64,000 bases of DNA from an uncultured Pseudoalteromonas sp. (GCA_947493455.1 CANLRB010000014.1:50701-114700); one strand, 5' to 3'. Shown: positions 29,496-40,000, numbered from the stretch's first letter. The notes: generated by a model not told the origin, from the letters alone. Translations and numbers: made by a program.

Positions 29496-30916
29496 AGGCA
29501 ATCACTAAAGTAGCTCGTGACGAATGGCGCTTTTGGCACCGTACTAAACTCGCCGCAACTATAATTGTTATTGGCACCATATTAACAATTGCTTCGGCAG
29601 TAATTAATACCATAAAAATGCAAGAAGCCATGCATGAACGCCAGCACTTGCAACAGTCATCAGAGGCTCAATTCCTCGACCAGCCCGATCGACATCCCCA
29701 TCGAATGGTACATTACGGTCATTATGTTTTTCGCACACCTTCAACACTAAGTATTATTGAACCTGGGGTAGACGCCTTTACGGGAACAGCCGTCTTTCTT
29801 GAAGGACATAGACAAAATAGCGCGATGTTTGCCGAGCAGCGTCAAGCATCAGGCATGACACGTTTTAGTAGTTTGACGCCTAGCTTTTTACTGCAAGTAC
29901 TTGTGCCACTTTTCATTATTTTGATCGGCTATGGCAGTGTCACCAGAGAAAAAGAGGCTGGCACTATAAATATTATGGTCACACAAGGGTTTAATGTGTG
30001 GTACCTAATACTTGGCAAATACATAGCATTAGTCGCATGCGCTTTATTAATGTTACTACCATTAATCGTTGCCGCAATTTGGGCGACATTTAACGGTGAA
30101 TCAGCTTTAATTACGAGCAGTTTTGTAAGTGGCTATATATTTTACATTTTGGTTTGGAGTGGCATTGTTTTAGCCGTTTCAACATTAAGTAGCAAAAATA
30201 GCACAAGCTTTGCAAGTTTAGTTGCTATCTGGATAATGCTCTGTATTTTAATCCCGCGTATAGGCAGCTCCAGTGCCGCAGCATTAGCACCAACCGCTGG
30301 TAAATTAGAAGCTGATTTTTCAGTATTGGAAGAGCTACGCAAACTTGGTGACGGCCATAATGCAACCGACCCCGCATTTGAACAACTCAAAAAGAACTTA
30401 TTGGTCAAATATAATGTCGACAGCGTAGAAGACTTGCCGATAAATTTCCGAGGTACTGTTGCGCAATACTCAGAAGAAAAGCTCACTATAGTGCTTAACC
30501 AGTTTGCTGAAAAGCGAATGATAGAAGAGTTGTCGCAAGCAAAAATAGCCCGCCAGCTTGGGTGGTTGACCCCTACCACTGCATTACGCTCATTTTCAAT
30601 GACGGTGTCAGGTACAAGTTTAGAAACCCATCATCGCTTTCTTCGTGAAGCTGAGCAGCTGAGGTACGACTTTGTTCAATCACTTAATAATGCACACCAA
30701 AACATTCTTAGCTATCAGGCCGATATTAATCGCCACAAAGATAATGCTGCAGCGAGAGTTAGTGCAGACAACTGGCAAGTACTGTCGTCATTTTCATTCA
30801 AACCTGACACAGCCCAAACCCGATTGACACGTAGTTTAGTGTACGGGGGACAATTACTTTTTTGGTTAGTTGTCGTGCTGGTTGTCTTGCGATTTGCAGT
30901 TAGGAGAGTTCGTTAA
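29492..30916 (+). CDS. ABC-2 type transporter permease 1 (DUF3526-like)
   Basis: 474 residues: a membrane helix near residue 20-38, a large extracytoplasmic loop (about 40-140), then a cluster of helices (about 130-270), a second soluble stretch (about 275-445) and a terminal helix. The VPLFIILIGYGSVTREKEAGTINIM segment is the typical ABC-2/NosY-like start of the membrane core. It overlaps the ATPase gene by 4 bases and the second permease by 1 base, so the three are made together. Confidence 0.85.
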   Translation: MKAITKVARDEWRFWHRTKLAATIIVIGTILTIASAVINTIKMQEAMHERQHLQQSSEAQFLDQPDRHPHRMVHYGHYVFRTPSTLSIIEPGVDAFTGTAVFLEGHRQNSAMFAEQRQASGMTRFSSLTPSFLLQVLVPLFIILIGYGSVTREKEAGTINIMVTQGFNVWYLILGKYIALVACALLMLLPLIVAAIWATFNGESALITSSFVSGYIFYILVWSGIVLAVSTLSSKNSTSFASLVAIWIMLCILIPRIGSSSAAALAPTAGKLEADFSVLEELRKLGDGHNATDPAFEQLKKNLLVKYNVDSVEDLPINFRGTVAQYSEEKLTIVLNQFAEKRMIEELSQAKIARQLGWLTPTTALRSFSMTVSGTSLETHHRFLREAEQLRYDFVQSLNNAHQNILSYQADINRHKDNAAARVSADNWQVLSSFSFKPDTAQTRLTRSLVYGGQLLFWLVVVLVVLRFAVRRVR

Positions 30917-32199
30917 TGTCGCTATTTTCAAATCTACACAGAGAAACTAAGTTCCTTGCCAAACAACGTAATTTACAGCTCCTCTTTGCAACTATATTTG
31001 TATTATCGTGTTTTGCTGTTTGGTCAGGTATAAGTGAAACTACCAGTCAGATAACCACAATTGAGCGTCTTATCGAAAAAGATACCATTGATCGTGAGGG
31101 CGTTCTAGCAAAGCAATCAGACTACGGTTCTGCAGCATATTATAGCTTTCACTTAACCTACTCCTCACCATCAAATATGGCGTTTGCTGCTATAGGTCAA
31201 CGAGACATCTACCCATGGAAACATCGTATTCGCATGCTCGCTATAGAGGGACAAATCTACGAAACTGATGCCGACAATCCAGAACTCTCTTTTTTAGGCA
31301 GGTTTGACTTTGCTTTTCTTGTCAGTGTATTACTGCCATTATTCGTAATCCTATTGCTACATGATATTCGCTCTGTTGAACGCGAAGCGGGTCGCTATGA
31401 TTTATTGGTCACGACTTCGAAAAGGCAACAGCGCCTGTGGTTTTCAAGAGCAATTGTAATGTGTAGCGCACTAAGTATTGCTTTAATATTACCGTTTATT
31501 GCCGGCGCTTTATATACACAAGCCTCACTAGCCACTACCGGTCTAATGCTACTCGTTGTATTAGGCCACATTACAATATGGATGACACTGACGCTCACCT
31601 TTACTGCCAGCAAAGCGGCGGTAAAACAAAGTTCAGCCAAAATAGCTTCAATGCTGCTGGCTGTATGGCTTGCGGTTGCAGTACTAGTGCCCGTTATCAG
31701 TAATATTGCGATTGAAAAAATGGTAACAAGCCCGAAAGGGGGCGACATCCTTCTAACACAGCGAGAAGCCGTAAATGATGCATGGGATTTACCCTACTCA
31801 GCTACTTGGGATGAATTTTTAAGTACTCACCCACAGTGGAAAAATGGCATAGATATGGGCCCAACATTCGAATGGAAATGGTACTACGCCTTTCAACAAG
31901 TTGGCGATCAAAAAGCCAGCAAACTTTCAAACGCTTATCGTGAAGCTACCTTGAAAAAAGACAAGTTAGCGAGCCATTTTGCATGGCTGTCACCGCCGAT
32001 GTTAACGCAAAGGTTGATGTCTTCCATAGCACAAACAGACACATACGCAGCTATGCGATACGAGCAAAACATACGTAATTACCACAAAGAATTACGCGAA
32101 TTTTACTATCCGCTGTTTTTTACAGAAAACACATTCAATTTAGACAAAATGTCTGAACTACCTAAATTTTCAGACCATAAAGAAAAATCAAAAGGGTAA
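30916..32199 (+). CDS. ABC-2 type transporter permease 2 (DUF3526-like)
   Basis: 427 residues and built like the preceding permease: an N-terminal helix (about 22-38), an extracytoplasmic loop, the VLLPLFVILLLHDIRSVEREAG core start, helices to about 265 and a long C-terminal soluble stretch rather than a clear final helix. The pair probably forms a heterodimeric channel. The TonB receptor starts 9 bases downstream. Confidence 0.83.
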   Translation: MSLFSNLHRETKFLAKQRNLQLLFATIFVLSCFAVWSGISETTSQITTIERLIEKDTIDREGVLAKQSDYGSAAYYSFHLTYSSPSNMAFAAIGQRDIYPWKHRIRMLAIEGQIYETDADNPELSFLGRFDFAFLVSVLLPLFVILLLHDIRSVEREAGRYDLLVTTSKRQQRLWFSRAIVMCSALSIALILPFIAGALYTQASLATTGLMLLVVLGHITIWMTLTLTFTASKAAVKQSSAKIASMLLAVWLAVAVLVPVISNIAIEKMVTSPKGGDILLTQREAVNDAWDLPYSATWDEFLSTHPQWKNGIDMGPTFEWKWYYAFQQVGDQKASKLSNAYREATLKKDKLASHFAWLSPPMLTQRLMSSIAQTDTYAAMRYEQNIRNYHKELREFYYPLFFTENTFNLDKMSELPKFSDHKEKSKG

Positions 32200-32207
32200 C
32201 AGTTAAA

Positions 32208-34334
32208 ATGAAAAGTCATATATTTAAGCGACCACTAAAGTACTTAAGTATTTGCATAAGCGCGGCACTTACATTACCAGTGATTGCCAACGCAAATGAT
32301 ACAAGCTCATCGGTAAAAAAAGATATAGAAACTATTGAAGTGAAGTGGTTACGTCAAGCATATCGAGGTAATGTACAAGCTCTAGATCTACCTCAGTCTG
32401 TATCCAAAATACCCTACAAAAAACTTGAACTGACCGGCACCACTAGCTTGCAAAACTCACTTGAGTTTGTCAGCGGTGTAACTAGACAAAATGACTTTGG
32501 CGGCCTTTGGGATATGTTCGCTATTCGAGGTTTTGCTGGTGACGAAAACTTACCTTCAGCCTACCTAATTAACGGTTTTAGCGCAGGCCGTGGGTTTAGT
32601 GGCAACCGTGATGTTTCAAATGTTGAAGTTATAGAAGTGCTTAAAGGTCCTAGTTCAGCATTATATGGCCGAGGCGAACCTGGCGGTACCGTTAACATAA
32701 CAACAAAAAAGCCACAATTTGACGAACAAGGTTATTTAAAGTTAACCGGCGGTAGCTTCAACACCTACCGTGCGGAAGGTGATTATACAAATGCATTATC
32801 GGACGATCTCGCATTTAGGCTAAACGGTGCGTACGAAGACGCCGAAAGTTACCGTGATACTGTAGAAAAAAAGAAAGCTGTATTAACCCCCTCTTTTTTG
32901 TACCAGCTGAACGGCAACACTGTACTGAGTTACGAGTTAGAATATCTTGACCAAGAAGCAGATATGGATCGCGGTATCATGTACGTTAAAGAAAAGCCAT
33001 TTTCTAGCTCTAATTTTTACGGTGAACCTGCTGATGACCCAGTTAAAATAGAGGCTATTGGACATCAATTAGAAATTCAGCATGACCTGTCAAGTGGATG
33101 GTATTTCAATGCGGGCCTAAGTTACCGCGAGTCTTCATTTGAAGGCAGTGTATCAGAGCCGCGTTGGTATGATGCTGATAATAACTACATTGTTCGACAG
33201 CGCCGTTATCGCGATTTTGATGCAGAAGATTTGTCTGCTCGTTTTGAATTTAGTGGCGCAATAAACCTATTTGGTTTTACACATAATTTATTAATGGGAG
33301 CTGACACCTACGAGTATGAATTGGAAAGGTTAATTTTGCGCTACCGTCACTCTGGTGAACCAGACGATGGACCTGATGCTTTTGCGATCGATTACGATAA
33401 CCCGGTCTACCGTGCCGAACTTCCAGCAATGAAAAACAACACTTCAGATTTGGAAGAACAAAATGGTCGAGGTGTATATATTCAAGATCAAATTGACTTA
33501 TCCGACAATTGGAAAGCGATGTTAGGTGTGCGCTACGATCACTTCGAACAAGACATTACCTACCGATTGGATAATAACCGAAAAACGAGTTCATCAAAGT
33601 CATACATAAATCCTCGTTTTGGTTTAGTTTTCAGCCCATCAGAAGATACTCGTTTTTATGCTAGTTACTCGGAAGGAGCTCGCCCTAACTCAGGCGTTAA
33701 TGGCAACGGCAATGGTCACAACCCAGAAGAAAGTAAATCTTATGAGATTGGCCTAAAGTGGGACTTAGCTGATTCGAACTTCAGTGGTACGGCTGCGATT
33801 TTTAGTACAGAAAAGAAAAATATTCTAGCAAGTAGTCCAAATGGCGACGGTACTACCGAAGCCATTGGTGAAGCGGAAAGTGAAGGATTTGAGCTCGATT
33901 TATCGTACGCCTTAACTGAAAATACCGAAATTTCTATGTCATACGCTTATGTTGATGCGCAAAACGCTAAAGAGATCACACTGTGGGATTGGTATGTGAT
34001 TGACGAAGGCGCTCGCCTCGGTAATGTACCTGAACATAGTGGTAATTTTATGGTACGTCATTTCGCTGAAGTCAATGGCTTTGAAGGCAGTGGCGGCTTT
34101 GTTGTTCAGTATGTAGGCTCTCAATTAGGTGACTTCCTTGAGCAAGATTTTAATTTACCCAATTACACATTAGTAAACCTTTTCATGAATGTTGAGCTCA
34201 CTCATAACATTGATGTTAACTTGAATATCGACAACGTACTCGATGAAGAATACTACGCGAATTCATATTTTGAAGCTTGGACAATGCCGGGCGCACCGCG
34301 GTCATTTAAAGTCAGTGTGAAATATTCATTTTAA
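32208..34334 (+). CDS. TonB-dependent receptor, siderophore-receptor type
   Basis: 708 residues with a Sec signal (about 1-29, cleavage after ANA). The TonB-box region (IETIEV) is followed by a plug domain (about 55-165) with SLQNSLEFVSGV, FAIRGF and VEVIEVLKGPSSALYGRGEPGGTV split by normal siderophore-receptor wording, then a 22-strand barrel ending in a terminal Phe (VKYSF). It imports a ligand across the outer membrane using TonB energy. It is in one operon with an export-like ABC-2 transporter rather than with an FhuBCD-type importer, so the ligand and direction of the whole system are uncertain. A strong terminator follows. Confidence 0.92.
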   Translation: MKSHIFKRPLKYLSICISAALTLPVIANANDTSSSVKKDIETIEVKWLRQAYRGNVQALDLPQSVSKIPYKKLELTGTTSLQNSLEFVSGVTRQNDFGGLWDMFAIRGFAGDENLPSAYLINGFSAGRGFSGNRDVSNVEVIEVLKGPSSALYGRGEPGGTVNITTKKPQFDEQGYLKLTGGSFNTYRAEGDYTNALSDDLAFRLNGAYEDAESYRDTVEKKKAVLTPSFLYQLNGNTVLSYELEYLDQEADMDRGIMYVKEKPFSSSNFYGEPADDPVKIEAIGHQLEIQHDLSSGWYFNAGLSYRESSFEGSVSEPRWYDADNNYIVRQRRYRDFDAEDLSARFEFSGAINLFGFTHNLLMGADTYEYELERLILRYRHSGEPDDGPDAFAIDYDNPVYRAELPAMKNNTSDLEEQNGRGVYIQDQIDLSDNWKAMLGVRYDHFEQDITYRLDNNRKTSSSKSYINPRFGLVFSPSEDTRFYASYSEGARPNSGVNGNGNGHNPEESKSYEIGLKWDLADSNFSGTAAIFSTEKKNILASSPNGDGTTEAIGEAESEGFELDLSYALTENTEISMSYAYVDAQNAKEITLWDWYVIDEGARLGNVPEHSGNFMVRHFAEVNGFEGSGGFVVQYVGSQLGDFLEQDFNLPNYTLVNLFMNVELTHNIDVNLNIDNVLDEEYYANSYFEAWTMPGAPRSFKVSVKYSF

Positions 34335-34368
34335 TTGACCAATCGTAAATAATTAATATGGTGCCAAC

Positions 34369-34400
34369 AAAAAACCCAAACAAATTGTTTGGGTTTTTTA
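34369..34400 (+). terminator. Strong intrinsic terminator of the ABC-TonB operon
   Basis: A nearly perfect palindrome centred at 34384: A-rich arm plus ACCCAAACAA (to 34383) pairs with TTGTTTGGGT plus a T-tract (34385-34399). Classic rho-independent form. Confidence 0.9.
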
Positions 34401-34597
34401 TTTTAATTTGAAGAGCTTTCCTTAAACCACGTACACTATATGTGATCGGCAGCGAACTTGAAGCTACCAAAGTCAGCCCAGTGTTACATTAAAAATACCA
34501 GCACAAGTCGTATTTAATCTTATTGAATCAATACACTATGTACAAACAATTCAAACTGATATAAAAATAGAGCTCTTGCTTTTAATGGACTATTAAC

Positions 34598-34819
34598 ATG
34601 CAACCGAACGCTGAAACTTATAACCCCGATCCGACTTATTTACGAGAACTACTTACACGGGCAGATATCACCCAACGCGGTGCTGCAAAAGTTATCGGGA
34701 TATCTGAGCGCTCTTTTAGAGATTATTTAAATAGCAATACTAAAAGCAAAGCGCCGTACCCGGTACAATTTGATTTAGAGATGTTAGCAGCAAAAAACCA
34801 CAAAGTAGAAGAGTTATAG
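34598..34819 (+). CDS. Small helix-turn-helix protein
   Basis: 73 residues. The segment LLTRADITQRGAAKVIGISE then RSFRDYLN looks like an XRE/phage-type helix-turn-helix with a recognition helix near residues 37-50. No other domain fits. The next gene begins 4 bases later with a TTG start, so the two are coupled and this may be its regulator. The reading frame is supported by position and by the helix-turn-helix pattern rather than by a known family. Confidence 0.65.
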   Translation: MQPNAETYNPDPTYLRELLTRADITQRGAAKVIGISERSFRDYLNSNTKSKAPYPVQFDLEMLAAKNHKVEEL

Positions 34820-34823
34820 CACC

Positions 34824-35825
34824 TTGAATAATGCAAAAAACGCCAAGTATATTGGCACGTTAATCGGCGTAGTGTACGGACTCGCGATCAGGCTACTGTG
34901 GGAAGTGGATGCGCTTCAAGCGATAGGCGGACTGGTAACCATTTCATTTATGTTTATTATGCCGTTTGCTATTGGTTTTATGCGTATCCATTTTGAATCT
35001 AAGTTAAACACAGAGCTTAGTGTAAGAAAAATGGTTACGCTGCCATGGCAACCCATTTTATTTTTTATTTTAGCAACGGCAATCACCCTATTGGAAGGCA
35101 GTATTTGCATCATTATGGCATTACCTGCCTTTATGTTTTTTGCCAGTGTTGGTGGGGTTACTGCAGGATGCTTAAGCCGCTTTTACGCAAAAAGGCGCAA
35201 TGCAACATTAATGTCGGTTGCCTTATTTCCGATGTTAATAGCACCGATTGAAATCAACTACCTGTCACTCTCAAACACCTATACGGTAGAAAACAAAATA
35301 ACCATAGCTGCGTCACCCGATGTTGTGTGGGCTCAACTTGGGCAAGTGTCATACATCGCACCAGAAGAACTCGACATATCGCTAACCTCACTTATTGGCG
35401 TGCCAAAGCCTATTAAAGCCAGCATGAATGCAAATGGCGTTGGCGCAGTCAGAACAAGTGAGTGGGAAAAAGGCGTTATATTTAAAGAAGTCATTACTGC
35501 ATGGCAACCAAACCAAAAAATGACGTATAAGTTCGATATTGATCCTGATGCTATTCCAGATAATGCATTAGACAAACACGTAAAACTAGGTGGTGAATAT
35601 TTTTCGCCATTACACGGCGGATACACCCTTTCGCAAGATGGCGCAGGCGATACAGTATTAACCTTAAAAACCACACTGGCCGACAATACCAATTTTGGTA
35701 TTTACTCACGCATTTGGGGCGAATTAATTTTTAGAGACTTTCATAACTCGTTATTGAAGCTAATGAAGTCAAGAGCAGAGGGCGTGGCGGAGTTAACGGT
35801 TAAACGCGGACATTCTTTAAAATAA
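34824..35825 (+). CDS. Membrane protein with C-terminal SRPBCC-like domain
   Basis: 333 residues. Four or five membrane helices (about 8-155) are followed by an SRPBCC/polyketide-cyclase-like domain (about 157-325) that starts ITIAASPDVVWAQLGQVS, a typical Bet v 1-fold opening. The only sensible start is TTG at 34824, because the frame is closed at 34806 and the first in-frame ATG would remove the first helices. Translationally coupled to the small HTH gene. Function unknown; the soluble domain should bind a hydrophobic ligand (inference). Confidence 0.75.
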   Translation: MNNAKNAKYIGTLIGVVYGLAIRLLWEVDALQAIGGLVTISFMFIMPFAIGFMRIHFESKLNTELSVRKMVTLPWQPILFFILATAITLLEGSICIIMALPAFMFFASVGGVTAGCLSRFYAKRRNATLMSVALFPMLIAPIEINYLSLSNTYTVENKITIAASPDVVWAQLGQVSYIAPEELDISLTSLIGVPKPIKASMNANGVGAVRTSEWEKGVIFKEVITAWQPNQKMTYKFDIDPDAIPDNALDKHVKLGGEYFSPLHGGYTLSQDGAGDTVLTLKTTLADNTNFGIYSRIWGELIFRDFHNSLLKLMKSRAEGVAELTVKRGHSLK

Positions 35826-35856
35826 TTAATCTAATAGTTATGGTTTTTTATTTTAC

Positions 35857-35868
35857 TTACGTAGCTAT
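35857..35868 (+). promoter_or_regulatory. Shared 12-base motif upstream of the ECF sigma gene
   Basis: TTACGTAGCTAT, preceded by GGT (35842) and a T-rich stretch, lies 145 bases before the sigma gene. The identical 12-mer, also with GGT and a T-rich stretch 14-15 bases earlier, lies at 40158-40169 before the lipoprotein gene. The CGTA core resembles -10 elements of some ECF promoters. It could be an autoregulatory promoter; not proven. Confidence 0.4.
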
Positions 35869-36012
35869 TATTACATTTTACAGTGTTATGTACTTTAGCA
35901 GGAATATGTTAAGCGTCGATAACAGGCGCTCTCCATCTCTTTGTACTTAATGAGATATCATAGTTGCAGCATGAGTCAAATAATTAAAACTATCTGCTAT
36001 GGAAGTCGATAA

Positions 36013-36600
36013 ATGAATCAAGACATTACTCAAGCAATCATAGATTGGCAAAACGGTAACAACAGCGCACAAGAAAACCTCTATTTGTTGATTTACGATC
36101 ACTTGCGCAAGCTTGCTTCCCAGCATAAAGCGAAAATCACAAACAAGTTTGGCGAACAAGGGATGCAAGCCCATATAAACTCAACAACAGCTCTTGTGCA
36201 CGATATCTATGTAAAACTTGCGCAAGGTAATCCTGAACATTATAAAAATCGAAAAGAATTCTTTTTAATGATTTCGCGATCGATTCACAACATACTGGTG
36301 GATCAAGCCCGCAAAAACAATGCAAAAAAAAGACAAGTAGAACTACTCACGATTCAAGATGAAACCGACAACCGTTTGTTTTACGAAACATTAGAAAAAA
36401 ACCAAGAGCTAATCGACTTATCTAACGCACTTAGCGATATGGAGGCTCAGTATCCTCGCCAAGCGCAGGCCATGCAATTAAAATATTTTGGTGGCCTTCT
36501 CACTAAAGAAATATCAGACTTACTAACGGTGAGTTTATCCAGTGTCGAGAAAGACCTTGCGTTTGCCAAATCATGGTTAAAAATGAGGTTAGCATCTTGA
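36013..36600 (+). CDS. ECF sigma factor, kinase-linked type (ECF43/TIGR02999-like)
   Basis: 195 residues: sigma region 2 (about 5-100; LLIYDHLRKLASQH, STTALVHDIYVKLAQ, FFLMISRSIHNILVDQARK) and region 4 (about 130-192; LKYFGGLLTKEISDLLTVSL then SSVEKDLAFAKSWLKMRL). This wording is that of the group typified by EcfP of Vibrio parahaemolyticus, which is active only after its Ser/Thr kinase PknT phosphorylates a Thr in region 2.2. Here the acidic residues usual in region 2.2 are replaced by Ser57-Thr58-Thr59, the expected phosphoacceptor site, and a Ser/Thr kinase is encoded 450 bases downstream. No anti-sigma gene is present. It overlaps the next small gene by 4 bases. Confidence 0.9.
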   Translation: MNQDITQAIIDWQNGNNSAQENLYLLIYDHLRKLASQHKAKITNKFGEQGMQAHINSTTALVHDIYVKLAQGNPEHYKNRKEFFLMISRSIHNILVDQARKNNAKKRQVELLTIQDETDNRLFYETLEKNQELIDLSNALSDMEAQYPRQAQAMQLKYFGGLLTKEISDLLTVSLSSVEKDLAFAKSWLKMRLAS

Positions 36601-36917
36601 ACCGATTAGTACTTTCCACTGACTGGCAAGGGCAAATATTTAAATTCTATTGGCGTACTCAATGGCGCCAGCTTAAAGTGAATGTTAATGGCAAAAGCAT
36701 AACTATAAACACTTGGTTCGTTCGAAAAAATAAACCACTAACAGTACAGTTTGACGAATTAAATATGAGTATCGAGTTTAAAAAGCTAGCCTCAAAAAAA
36801 ATAGCGCTTATTGTATTAAAAGTTGGCGGGGTTATTCTAAAGGTTCAGGCTATTGCCCTACGCACAGGAGCTAAAATATCAATGTCATCAATTCATTACT
36901 CACAATTAGCGAAATAA
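36597..36917 (+). CDS. Small unknown protein between sigma factor and kinase
   Basis: 106 residues from a TTG at 36597 that overlaps the sigma stop (TTGA) and has GAGG at 36584-36587; an ATG at 36573 in the same frame has no Shine-Dalgarno. It is basic and strand-rich (LKVNVNGKSITINTWFV, IEFKKLASKKIALIVLKVGG) without membrane helices, cysteines or a signal peptide. No family is recognised. Its position between sigma and kinase suggests a regulatory partner of one of them. Confidence 0.6.
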   Translation: MNRLVLSTDWQGQIFKFYWRTQWRQLKVNVNGKSITINTWFVRKNKPLTVQFDELNMSIEFKKLASKKIALIVLKVGGVILKVQAIALRTGAKISMSSIHYSQLAK

Positions 36918-37050
36918 TTTGTTATTACTCTTAGAGTTAAGTATTGTTAATGACACCCTCTTAATTCCTAGCATACGGAATAACAGAAACTGAACGGCGC
37001 ATAGTTCAGGTGCGGGTGAAACCAATAATAATAGCAGCGCACGACTAGAA

Positions 37051-40000
37051 ATGGATTTTGGATATATGCAGCAGCAAAGTCTGTATCATCATTTTGAACA
37101 GTTAATTGAATTACCTTCATCAAGTTTTCAAGACTATTGCAACCAGCACGTCAATTGCCCTCAGCAACAGGAAGAATTAAAACAATTAATTTTTTACCAT
37201 AACGAATACCAAGCTACAACCGAATGGCATGACTTGATTGCAACCCAAGTACAAGAGGTAATTGGTGATCAACATATTGATGACTTAATTGGTACAGTGC
37301 TCGGTCCATACAAGTTAGTAACTGAAATAGGAAAAGGCGGTATGGGAGTTGTATTCCTAGCCGAACGCATTGACGGTAAAATGGATCAACAAGTTGCCAT
37401 CAAGTTCCTATACCCTTCAGTTGTGCACCTCGTCGGTTCAGACGTAGGCTATAACCAAGCGCAAATTCTAGCCAAGCTAAATCACCCCAACATCACCTCG
37501 GTGTTGGATGCTGGAAAAACCGATACGGGTTTATACTACGTAGTAATGGAATATGTACAAGGCGAACCTATTGATAAATACTGTCAGAATAATCGCTTAA
37601 GTTTTGAGGAGCGTTTACAACTTTTTTTAACTGTTTGTGACGCAATTAGCAAAACCCATGTCATCAATATCGCTCATACAGATATCAAACCCAGCAATAT
37701 ATTGGTATCTAACGATGGTTTGGTGAAAGTGCTTGATTTTGATATTGCAAAGGCAACTGATAACGTTCAAGAAGCAACGAGAAATAAGGGTGCAGTAAAA
37801 CGATACCTTCGAGCTTTGAGTATTAACTTCGCTTCACCAGAGCAATTAAAAGGAGATGAAATCACCCTTGCTACTGACCAATATTCCTTAGCTGTATTGC
37901 TCTATGTGTTATTAACTGAAAACGTGCCTTTTCTTCACAAGACAGAACCAAATAAGCAAGAACGCATTGATATCATTGTTGAAGCAATCTACCAAGGCAA
38001 TAAACAACCTCTTTTGCTCAACAATAAAATGCTACAGCTCACCAAAATTGAGCGATATTTATATCAAAATGATTTAAATCAAATCATCAACAAAGCTATG
38101 CACCCAGATGTCAATCTACGATATCAGTCAGTGCAAGCGTTTAAATCAGATATCCATCGCGCACTTGAAAACCACGCCATTAGTGCACAAAAAAATAAGC
38201 CCTTTACTCGTTTAACTAAATGGCTCTATCGCAAACCAGCCTTTGCCGCGCTTTATATTATTTTACTAACGGGTGGTGGTGCCTTAGCCTATCAAAATAT
38301 GGCACTCGAACAAGAGCGTAATAACGCGATATTTGCACAGCAGTTAGCTGAAAAGGAAAAACAAAATGCTGAGCAAGTATCAACACAACTTGCTAATATT
38401 TTTAGTCAGGTAGACCCACGAAAGGCTTTAAAGAAAGAGTTAACTGCAAGCGACTTATTATCTCAAGGATATCATGGCATTCAAAATGCAAAAGGGTTGT
38501 CAGATGAAACTCGTTATCAATTAATCAGTGTATTGGTAGAAAGCTTGTATGGTATTGGCGATTTTCAACAAATTATTAATATTGCAGAACCTTTATTACA
38601 AAAAGCGACCTTTTATCAATTAGATTTACAAAACAATAAATTATTGCTTAGCCACATACTAGAAAGCTATAAATATACTCGTAATGAAGATGGTGCGGAC
38701 AAATTTTTGTCATCATTATTTCCAAACTATAGGTTAGGCTTAGTACAAAATCGTACAGTAAGAGAGCTATCCCAAAATGAGATTCAAAGATTACTACTGC
38801 TTCTTAATTTCCCAGACCTCTTCACAAGAAAATTGGGCGATAATGGTTTAGCACTATGGCAAGCTAATTTAGATAAGCTGTCAATATTGTCAAAGGCAGG
38901 AAATTTAACGGCAGAACAAGAGACTAGCTACTTATACAATAAACTTGTATATATCAATCAAAATCTGATCAGGTCGAGGTCGCTGGGTTATTATAAGCGT
39001 GAAGAACATCTTCGAGAAGGTATTGTTATAGCCAATAGCCTACTCGAAAAACTCGAACCATTCGATGTTAGGCGTTCTGTTGTTGTGACTGAACTAGCAA
39101 CTGCCGCAGATACTTTAGGTATTGCAGGTGGTTATACTGAAAAAATGGAGGCTTTATATAAAAAATTTGCGACTCATTATGGTACTAAGCATCTTTTTAC
39201 CAATAGAGTATTGCATAAGCTAGTGTTTGTAACAGGTGTAGAACGTAAATGGCAAAAAAATGCCGAATATGCTTTGAGGGAAAACCAAATAATTAAAGAG
39301 CACTTTGGTGAGAATGATGACTATTTAAGATCGCTAGAGTATGTTGCTTGGGCTTACCTTGTAAATGGAAATGCTAAATTAGCTAAACGTTATTATGATG
39401 AGCTTGAATCGTCGATTTACCGGCAGATAGCAAGTAACAGTGAAAATAGTCGTTTTATTACATTCCAAAATTTAATGGGCATTTTGCTTACCACTTATAT
39501 TCAACTAAAGGAATTTGATAAAGCCGAACGGGTTAATCAACATTACCAGCGCCTATTAAATCATCACCCTGATAATGAAAAAGCCATTAAAAAAGAGTTC
39601 GACCTGAATGACATCAATATTGCGATGGGGATCTTGAATAAAAACCCACAGTCAACGGTAACGTACTTGGAAGATAAAATAAAATCGTCATCTGACCTAA
39701 TAGAGTCACTACCAATTTTGATTCAATTTTATTTTCATAATAAGGCTTACAATAAAGTAATAACTCATGGTGAAAACTTACGCACTATTATTTTTGATGG
39801 TCGCTATATGTTTTATTATGAAAGCTATTTTCAGTATACAGGGTTTTATCTTGTTGAAGCCTTGGCAAAAGTAGGACGAAGCAAGGAAGCCACTCAATAT
39901 CTAAAAGAACTCTACCAATATAACTTTCATATAAACCCTTCACCAGAAAGTTATTGGATGCAGAAAGTTCAATCACTTAAAACTACCTATAACTTGAGCT

